A stretch of 64,000 bases of DNA from Chitinimonas prasina (lineage in GTDB: Bacteria; Pseudomonadota; Gammaproteobacteria; Burkholderiales; Chitinimonadaceae). A model generated the notes under the pieces. The model was not told the origin of the DNA and made no database searches. It saw nothing but the letters and a program-made list of their open reading frames with translations. The stretch lies in NCBI RefSeq assembly GCF_030160395.1, contig NZ_BSOG01000002.1, positions 1,252,947-1,316,946 of the forward strand. Reading direction: 5' to 3'. Positions within the stretch are counted from its first letter, which is position 1. Every line of letters begins with the position of its first letter. Positions 55,580 to 64,000 of the stretch are shown in pieces. The translations under genes and the position numbers were made by a program.

Positions 55580-57175
55580 TCAGCGGTTGGTTTTGCTATC
55601 CCACTTGGCCCTGCCAGCGCCGTCATAGATCACCAGGTTGCCGTCGGACTGCAACGCCAGCCGCGTACCACTGCCGTGGGTACTGCTATCCCATTTGGCC
55701 TTGTTGGCGCTGCTGTACACAACCAGGTTGCCGTCGTGCTGGAACACGGCATAGTTGCCGCTGCCCTGGGTTGAGCTGGCCCACAGCGCATCGCCCACCA
55801 CTACGCCACGATCCAGACGATACAACACCAGATTACCATCGCCCTGCATCACCAATTGGCGCCGACGGGTACTGATGGATTGATTGGCCCGCAGCGTCAG
55901 GCCGCCTGCCGCAACTAGCACTTCGCTGCCCAGGCCCGCCGGGTTGGAGCCACTGAGGCCATTGACCCGCCAGTCGCCTTCGTCCACCTGGTCGTCATGG
56001 TTGAGCCACACTGCCTCATGGCCCGCAGCCACCCTGGCAAGCTTCAGCTTCTGGTTGTCCAGCGCATTGGCAGGCACCCGGAAATTGGCGCCACTGCCAT
56101 ATTCGACCTGACAGGCAGCCTGACCCCCAGCAAATGCGCCTGCGGCGCGGGTCACCACCCAACCGGCGGTGCTGTTCTGGCAGGCATAGGGCAAGCTGTT
56201 GCTGCAGGCACGGTCATCCCAGCGGCCACTGCCAAATTGCACCGCGCAATCCTGGTTGCCGCCGTTGTTATTGGGCTCGCCCTCCGACCAGCTCCACACG
56301 CCCGCGGCCAAGCGGCCATCGGTGGTCACCATATTGTCCAGCGCCACGATATTGGCCCCCTCCCGTAGTGCCGTGCTCACTTCGCTGGCATTGAGGTGAT
56401 CCACACTGCCGCCGCTGACATAGCTGTTCAAGGAGCCCACAATGGTCCTGTCTTCCCACACACGGCCAACATCACCCAGGCCGGTGTAGACCATATTGGC
56501 CCAAGATCCGTTGCTGCTGCAGCTCTTGCCGCTGAAGATCAGCACCTTCTTGCCCGCCGCCATCACCTGGGCCTTGGTCAGGCTAGCCGGTATCGCCGCG
56601 CAGCCATTGCTGGTGTAGACCCAGTTGCCTATGCGCTGGTTGACCTGGTTATAGGCATCCTGATGGTGCCCATTCATATGATCCTCAATATAGAGAATCA
56701 CCACCTGGTTATCGCTGTCACTGCTGTTGAGCCAATTCTTCAGCTCATCCAGGCCCTCGGTCAGGTATTTGTCGTTGACACTGCACACCCCCTTGCCGCC
56801 GTTATGGCACAGCAGCAAGCGCTTGGGGTAGCTGATCAGGCTTTCCATCTTGGTGGTCCAGTGCGCATCCATCTCGATAAATCGTGCCCCCATGCGCAAC
56901 TGGTCGTAGATCGAGTGCTTTTGCTGCGGGTCCTGGTAGCGGCACCCCACCTTGAGATCGCACGCCTCATAAACAGAGGAGTTGAAGCTGTTGTGGGTGC
57001 CCATCATGCTGTTGTCCGCCAGGGGCGTGTAAACCTCCAGCGAGCGCTGCAACGACAGTGCCTTGCCGCTCCAGCTCTGCTGGAAATCACCGATGCCATC
57101 AGCCCAGGCCGAGCCACCACCCAGCCCCGCCGCGATCAAACCGGCCAGGCTCAGTTGCAACAGTTTCCTCTTCAT
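55580..57175 (-). CDS. Secreted PI-PLC X-domain protein with C-type-lectin fragment and bulb-type lectin domain
   Basis: AAGGAGAG precedes the ATG at 57175; the product has 531 residues with a signal peptide (to AWA). Residues ~45-290 are a phosphatidylinositol-specific phospholipase C X domain with the two catalytic histidines His61 (MGTHNS) and His124 (LLCHNGG), and FIEMDAHW. Residues ~292-333 look like the second half of a C-type lectin (WSWSEGEPNNNGGNQDC, RWDDRACSNSLPYACQ). Residues ~425-531 form a bulb-type mannose-binding lectin with three complete QxDxNxVxY sites (MQGDGNLVLY, FQHDGNLVVY, LQSDGNLVIY). The enzyme would cleave phosphoinositides or related lipids while bound to glycans. 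Confidence 0.87.
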   Translation of the reverse strand: MKRKLLQLSLAGLIAAGLGGGSAWADGIGDFQQSWSGKALSLQRSLEVYTPLADNSMMGTHNSFNSSVYEACDLKVGCRYQDPQQKHSIYDQLRMGARFIEMDAHWTTKMESLISYPKRLLLCHNGGKGVCSVNDKYLTEGLDELKNWLNSSDSDNQVVILYIEDHMNGHHQDAYNQVNQRIGNWVYTSNGCAAIPASLTKAQVMAAGKKVLIFSGKSCSSNGSWANMVYTGLGDVGRVWEDRTIVGSLNSYVSGGSVDHLNASEVSTALREGANIVALDNMVTTDGRLAAGVWSWSEGEPNNNGGNQDCAVQFGSGRWDDRACSNSLPYACQNSTAGWVVTRAAGAFAGGQAACQVEYGSGANFRVPANALDNQKLKLARVAAGHEAVWLNHDDQVDEGDWRVNGLSGSNPAGLGSEVLVAAGGLTLRANQSISTRRRQLVMQGDGNLVLYRLDRGVVVGDALWASSTQGSGNYAVFQHDGNLVVYSSANKAKWDSSTHGSGTRLALQSDGNLVIYDGAGRAKWDSKTNR

Positions 57176-57359
57176 TGTTCTCTCCTTTGTCTGTGTGTCT
57201 TTATGACGTCGCATTGCACCAGCCACGACTGCGGCTGACGGCAGCAGATTAGGGAGAGATTGTGGATAAATTATGGAGAATGGATTTTCGATAGATAAAT
57301 ACTTAGACCGGAACCGCCCCAATTTCCGTGGAGGCGGGTTGGTTTAAGTCAGGCCAGCC

Positions 57360-58292
57360 TCACTCGCCCCTCTCGTCAACCAATACCGCAACCGTTTCGG
57401 TAACCTGCCTACGCAGCCAGTGCAGGCCGCTATCCGCATCTCGGCTCCGGTGCCAGATCAGGCTGACCTGCACTGGCGGCACCGACATCGGCAGCGGATG
57501 TAGCGTAATCGGCAGATAAGTGGCGAAATGCTGAGCCAAGCGTAACGGCATGGTACCCAGCAATTCTGAGTCCGCCACCACGGCCGGTATGCTCATGTAA
57601 AAGGGAACATGGAGTGCCACGCGGCGTCGGACCTTGGCCGATCCCAGCACGATTTCCAGCGGCGAGCCACGGCCGGCCCTGGCGGGTATCGTCACATGCT
57701 CGGCTGCCTCGTAAGCGGCCATATCCAGGCTAGCACTTGCCAGTGTAGGGTGATCGCGCCGGGCGATCACCACCAGCTGCTCCTCAAGCAAGGGCACATA
57801 AGCCAGCTCGGGCTCATCAAAATGCAGGTAATCAATTGCCAGATCCAAGTTGCCCGCGGCCAGACGCACCGGCAACTCATCAGCCACATCAGGCTGCACC
57901 ACCAGGCGCACACCTGGCGCCTGGGTACGAACGCGCGCCCACAAGCGCGGTAGCAAGGCGAACTGGGCATAGTCATTCATGGACAGCGCAAAACCCTGTT
58001 CGGCCTTGGCAGGGTCGAAAGCGGGCGGCGGTGCCAGACTATCCTGCAGCAGTTTCAGCGCCGCACGTATAGGCCCATGCAGCGACTGGGCGGTGGGCGT
58101 CGGTGTCATGCCACGGGCGGTGCGCACGAACAACGGCTCCCCCAGCTGCAGGCGTAACCGTGCCAAGGCATTGCTGACCGCAGGCTGGCTCATGTGCAGC
58201 CGCAGCGCCGCACGCGTCAGGTTTCGCTCTAACACCAGTGCATCAAACACACGGAGCAGGTTCAAATCCAGCTGATGCAATTTCACGTTCAT
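57360..58292 (-). CDS. LysR-type regulator (NahR/LeuO-like group)
   Basis: The start at 58292 gives 310 residues; the N-terminal HTH is LHQLDLNLLRVFDALVLERNLTRAA, HMSQPAVSNALARLR, FVRTARGMTPTPTA, as in the NahR/NodD/LeuO group. The effector domain follows. It is divergent from the hydroxylase-SRPBCC gene, and a T-N11-A box lies between the two. Confidence 0.92.
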   Translation of the reverse strand: MNVKLHQLDLNLLRVFDALVLERNLTRAALRLHMSQPAVSNALARLRLQLGEPLFVRTARGMTPTPTAQSLHGPIRAALKLLQDSLAPPPAFDPAKAEQGFALSMNDYAQFALLPRLWARVRTQAPGVRLVVQPDVADELPVRLAAGNLDLAIDYLHFDEPELAYVPLLEEQLVVIARRDHPTLASASLDMAAYEAAEHVTIPARAGRGSPLEIVLGSAKVRRRVALHVPFYMSIPAVVADSELLGTMPLRLAQHFATYLPITLHPLPMSVPPVQVSLIWHRSRDADSGLHWLRRQVTETVAVLVDERGE

Positions 58293-58311
58293 GAATAATG
58301 ATAGGCACAAA

Positions 58312-58328
58312 TATCCATTAGAAAGATA
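58312..58328. promoter_or_regulatory. Likely LysR-type operator (TATC-N9-GATA, T-N11-A)
   Basis: TATC (58312-58315) and GATA (58325-58328) form an inverted repeat with 9 bases between; this places a T-N11-A core (58314/58326), the usual binding motif of LysR-type regulators. It sits 20 bases from the LysR start and ~50 bases upstream of the hydroxylase start. Confidence 0.6.
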
Positions 58329-58376
58329 ATTTTACCGCAGCTAGTCTAGGCATCATCACACCAGAGGATGCCAGCA

Positions 58377-59546
58377 ATGCTTCCGCAGCCATCAGCCAGC
58401 GCTATCTATCCCAGCCACCTCGATCATGATGTAGCCGACTTCCGTACGCGGTATCGGGCAACCATCTCGCCACACTACAACCCTTGGCTACATGGCGGCT
58501 TCGTGCTCGCCTATGGTCTGGCGTGCATGGCTTTCTTCTGGAGTCGTATTGAGGTGCCGCTGCGACTGCTAGATTGGCTGGCACTGCCTGTGGCACTACT
58601 GTTCGCCAACTGGGGCGAATACACCATCCACCGCCGCCTTGGTCACCACAAGACACGGCTAGGCAGACTCTTCTACAAACGCCATACCGGCGACCACCAC
58701 AGTTTCTTCGCCGAACATGCAATGCAGCCCGACGGCCCACATGACTGGCGAGTGATCCTGTTCCCACCCTGGCTGATCGTGCTGGTCAGCGCCGGCCTGG
58801 CACTACCGGCCTGGGTACTGCTGCAAGCTCTCAGCGCCAACTTTGCCGCCTTGTTCGCAGGCATGCTGATGGGGAGCTATCTGCTCTATGAGTTTGCCCA
58901 TGCTTGCGAGCATCTGCCCGATAGCCATGCGCTGGCCCGCCTGCCCGGCATCCGCACAATGCGCCAGCTGCACGCACTACACCATCGCCACGGGCTGATG
59001 CGCGATCACAACCTGAATATCGTGTTTCCCTTGATGGATTGGCTCTATGGCAGTCTCTACCGGGAAGACCAACAAGGCGCGGCTATCGTGCCAGGCCTGA
59101 CTCGGATGCGACACACCATCGATGTCGCTGCCTCGCCCATGGCGGTGCTCAACTATGCCTCGACGGCCACGGCATGGCCGCAATGGCACCCGTCCTCGCT
59201 GGCGGTATATGCGGCACCAGGCCCCTTGACCGCTGGCTGTCATTTCAATGAGGACATTAATGCCGGAGGCCGACGAGGCAAACTCAACTGGCAGGTAATC
59301 GCTCACCAGCCTGGCGAGCATTGGTCTGCCGAGGCCCAAGGTGACCATGGCTTGACGCTGCATCTGGCTTATGACTGCTCACCAGTTCATGGCGACCCTA
59401 CTCGCACCGTATTTGAACGCAAACTAGACTACCGACTGCCGGGCCTCGGTTGGCGGCTGTACAACTACCTGATTGCAAGAAGGCGGGTGGAACGGGAATC
59501 GCGGCTATCCCTGCAACAGCTCAAGCACTGTATAGAGCAAGCCTAA
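58377..59546 (+). CDS. Fatty acid hydroxylase/sterol desaturase fused to an SRPBCC domain
   Basis: The ATG at 58377 has AGAGG at good spacing; the ATG at 58368 lies directly on this site. Of 389 residues, ~1-230 are an integral-membrane di-iron hydroxylase with about four spans and His boxes HRRLGHH (85-91), HTGDHH (103-108), HACEH (175-179) and HALHHRH (199-205). Residues ~244-389 resemble an SRPBCC (START-like, polyketide cyclase) domain: TIDVAASPMAVLNYASTATAWPQWHPSS. The SRPBCC part may hand a lipid substrate to the active site (inference). The substrate is unknown. Confidence 0.82.
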   Translation: MLPQPSASAIYPSHLDHDVADFRTRYRATISPHYNPWLHGGFVLAYGLACMAFFWSRIEVPLRLLDWLALPVALLFANWGEYTIHRRLGHHKTRLGRLFYKRHTGDHHSFFAEHAMQPDGPHDWRVILFPPWLIVLVSAGLALPAWVLLQALSANFAALFAGMLMGSYLLYEFAHACEHLPDSHALARLPGIRTMRQLHALHHRHGLMRDHNLNIVFPLMDWLYGSLYREDQQGAAIVPGLTRMRHTIDVAASPMAVLNYASTATAWPQWHPSSLAVYAAPGPLTAGCHFNEDINAGGRRGKLNWQVIAHQPGEHWSAEAQGDHGLTLHLAYDCSPVHGDPTRTVFERKLDYRLPGLGWRLYNYLIARRRVERESRLSLQQLKHCIEQA

Positions 59547-59754
59547 GCACGCCCAAATCGAGAGGCCATCGTCCCCTCCCGCAATCAGCCAGGCAGCGCA
59601 GCGTGGTATGGCGATTGGCCTGGCAGGATATGGGCCCAAGTCACCTGGTCAACTACCTTCCAGCTGCTTGGGCACAGCCCGCAGCAAACGCTTGAGCCTC
59701 GACCCTGGACATCATGCCTTCCTTTGGATCCAGCACCCGCATACGGCCACTCAG

Positions 59755-60489
59755 TCAGTTGAGGCTGTACTTGGCCAATAGCGCCTTCCAGGCCGGGTCT
59801 GTTTTGCTCGCGGCCATGACTTCGTCCAGCGCCATCACCAGCTTGTCTTCAGCCTTGGCTGCAAAGATATGCCGGCTAAAGCTAATGTGCGGCGTAGCAG
59901 AAACATGCAGTTTGCCATCAAGTCCATTGTGTTTGATGAGGTAGCGGTAAATGGACTGCGACATGATGGTTACATCCGAGCGCCCAGAGGCAACCTTCTG
60001 CAGATTAGCCAGTTCGGTAGCCACGTCGTCACGATCGATATCCTTGCCGAAGCGCTCCTCCAGGCCAGCGTACTTGTTACCCAGTATGCCGGCAAAGCGT
60101 TTGCCCTTCAGCGTATCTGGATTGACGTATTCAATCTTTTTCGAAGGATGCGAGAGTACTCCGTTGGCATCTTCCATGAGTACGGCAGACCATCTGAAGC
60201 GTGTCTTGTCCGCATCCCCTACAAATTGCGGGCTCATGAACAACACCACCCCTTTGAACTTGGGGTCATTAATCACCGTACTATTCAGGCGCTCACGGGG
60301 CACGGTACTGAGCGTGAACTGATACTTCCCCTTCAACTTGCCATTCAGGTAAGCCACCACATCTGCTGCCAGGCCACCTTGCCCCACCACAAAAGGCTGT
60401 GACTGATAGGTGTTGTAGGCCTTCAAGGCCTCTTCTGCCATTGCTGGCGCCACTAGGCTCAGTAACAGCCCATACCGGATCAAACCCAT
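59755..60489 (-). CDS. Periplasmic solute-binding protein family 3 (orphan)
   Basis: AAGGAG stands 6 bases before the ATG at 60489 (the ATG at 60492 is also possible). The product has a signal peptide (MGLIRYGLLLSLVAPAMA) and a binding fold with AYNTYQSQPFVVGQGGLAADVV, FTLSTVPRERLNS, and VMALDEVMAASKTDPAWKALLAKY. It differs clearly from the other two solute-binding proteins of the window. No transporter genes are near. It is the last protein gene before the rRNA operon. Confidence 0.87.
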   Translation of the reverse strand: MGLIRYGLLLSLVAPAMAEEALKAYNTYQSQPFVVGQGGLAADVVAYLNGKLKGKYQFTLSTVPRERLNSTVINDPKFKGVVLFMSPQFVGDADKTRFRWSAVLMEDANGVLSHPSKKIEYVNPDTLKGKRFAGILGNKYAGLEERFGKDIDRDDVATELANLQKVASGRSDVTIMSQSIYRYLIKHNGLDGKLHVSATPHISFSRHIFAAKAEDKLVMALDEVMAASKTDPAWKALLAKYSLN

Positions 60490-60694
60490 CATGGTCTCCT
60501 TGTAGGAACAGATAGGCGGGCCACACCCCATGCCTAGCGACATAACATAACCGCTCAAACAGAGATTACCCATCCCCGCCAGTAACGCCACCAGCGCCAC
60601 ACCTGCAACGCTATCGACTCACAAAGCATAGCAAGTACAGCGCGGATTGCATTTGCCTACGCAGCTGCCAATCGCAATCCCAAACCCGCAAAGC

Positions 60695-60728
60695 AAAAGC
60701 CCCAGACTCTGGTGAGTCTGGGGCTTTT
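60695..60728 (-). terminator. Rho-independent terminator of the rRNA operon
   Basis: A 15-bp stem (AAAAGCCCCAGACTC and its complement) with a 4-base loop, flanked by T-rich sequence on the minus strand, lies 7 bases beyond the 3' end of 5S rRNA. Confidence 0.9.
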
Positions 60729-60734
60729 ATGGGG

Positions 60735-60850
60735 AGCCTGGCGGTGACCTACTTTCACACGGGTAGTCCGCACTATCATCGGCGCTGCCTCGTTTCACGG
60801 TCCTGTTCGAGATGGGAAGGCGTGGGTCCAAGGCGCTATGGCCGCCAAGC
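60735..60850 (-). rRNA. rrf: 5S ribosomal RNA
   Basis: The minus strand reads GCTTGGCGGCCATAGCGCC at its 5' end and closes with GTAGGTCACCGCCAGGCT; these ends pair as the terminal helix of 5S rRNA. Length (~116 nt), internal GACCCACGCCTTCCCATC and the position behind 23S agree. Ends are estimated from the helix. Confidence 0.95.
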
Positions 60851-61000
60851 AAAACTGGCTGATACACCGATCTCTCGATGCATCGAATTTCATGATCCGC
60901 TCCGCAGCTACGCCACAGAGCCAATCATCGATAGAAGAAGTAACCAAATCATTTGGGTTGATCGTCCGCAAACCCTGGCCTCAGGCCTCTTGGGTTATAG
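60851..61000 (-). other. 23S-5S spacer
   Basis: The 150 bases between 23S and 5S contain no tRNA. The part next to 23S (60979-61000) can pair with the region before the 23S 5' end (63881-63902) and form the processing stem of pre-23S rRNA. Confidence 0.8.
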
Positions 61001-63880
<2,880 letters not shown>

Positions 63881-64000
63881 TATAACCGAAGAAGCCTGAG
63901 TCCTGTTCTTCCTTGCGGTCGACCAGTCTCGGTTTCTGATTACAGGTGTTTGCGTTATCGTCCACCAGCGCTGACTGTGCTGGCTTTCGATCGATACAAT
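63881..64000 (-). other. Part of 16S-23S internal spacer
   Basis: The last 120 bases belong to the spacer in front of 23S (the 16S gene is outside the window). No tRNA is visible in this part. The first ~22 bases are complementary to 60979-61000 and form the pre-23S processing stem. Confidence 0.8.

Overview
The window is a dense, high-G+C bacterial chromosome segment, most likely from a betaproteobacterium of the order Neisseriales. Three things point there. The OmpA-family protein at 50355-51026 has the neisserial RmpM layout (N-terminal NNYGECW motif, Pro/Ala hinge, OmpA C domain with CxxPDRRVEVEI). The order ompA / gyrA - serC - pheA - hisC is a betaproteobacterial arrangement, although here it is interrupted by other genes. 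The rRNA spacer and 23S ends look betaproteobacterial. This placement comes from sequence reading only; no search was run.

Layout. 1-11263: the pel exopolysaccharide operon pelA(partial)-B-C-D-E-F-G, with overlapping junctions. 11318-21379: nitronate monooxygenase-like gene, quinone oxidoreductase with a divergent LysR gene, DUF1801 protein, unknown 249-aa protein, Tat-exported PhoD phosphatase, and a small operon of a catalytically altered SDR, a periplasmic solute-binding protein and hslR. 21536-28060: msrB, a large secreted protein of unknown role, hldD-recX-vanZ-like, and an S9 prolyl oligopeptidase. 28378-33751: a solute-binding protein, two pirins, tsaB, a small conserved unknown, rimI and a family-4 uracil-DNA glycosylase. 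34249-38354: a secreted metallophosphatase with a DNRLRE-like domain, a cytochrome b561/ethylbenzene-dehydrogenase-type heme protein and a DUF1566 protein. 38417-50164: mostly minus strand, with LOG - nucleotidyltransferase - hisC - small ORF, pheA, MFS transporter with a tiny coupled membrane peptide and a divergent GlxA-type regulator, serC, two hotdog thioesterases and gyrA. 50355-55498: ompA, lolA, rarA, serS and a YgfF-type SDR. 55580-60489: a secreted PI-PLC/C-type-lectin/bulb-lectin fusion, a LysR gene divergent from a fatty-acid-hydroxylase/SRPBCC fusion, and a third solute-binding protein. 60695-64000: the 3' part of an rRNA operon on the minus strand (23S and 5S, terminator).

How the genes work together. 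The pel genes form one envelope-spanning machine: PelD (c-di-GMP receptor), PelE, PelF and PelG make and export the polymer, PelA modifies it, and PelB/PelC take it through the periplasm and outer membrane. The rest is housekeeping (replication, translation, aromatic amino acid, histidine and serine synthesis, LPS heptose, lipoprotein transport) mixed with accessory secreted enzymes. Three unrelated secreted phosphoesterases stand out (PhoD, the DNRLRE metallophosphatase, the lectin-bearing PI-PLC).

No CRISPR array, recognisable transposase, prophage, tRNA gene or defence island was seen. The least explained material is the dispersed intergenic repeats (an ~80-95-nt element in three diverged copies and a GAGCCTGTTC-type short repeat) and several unusual domain combinations. 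I did not find a clearly new multi-gene system; the best leads are the lectin-bearing PI-PLC and the hydroxylase-SRPBCC fusion.
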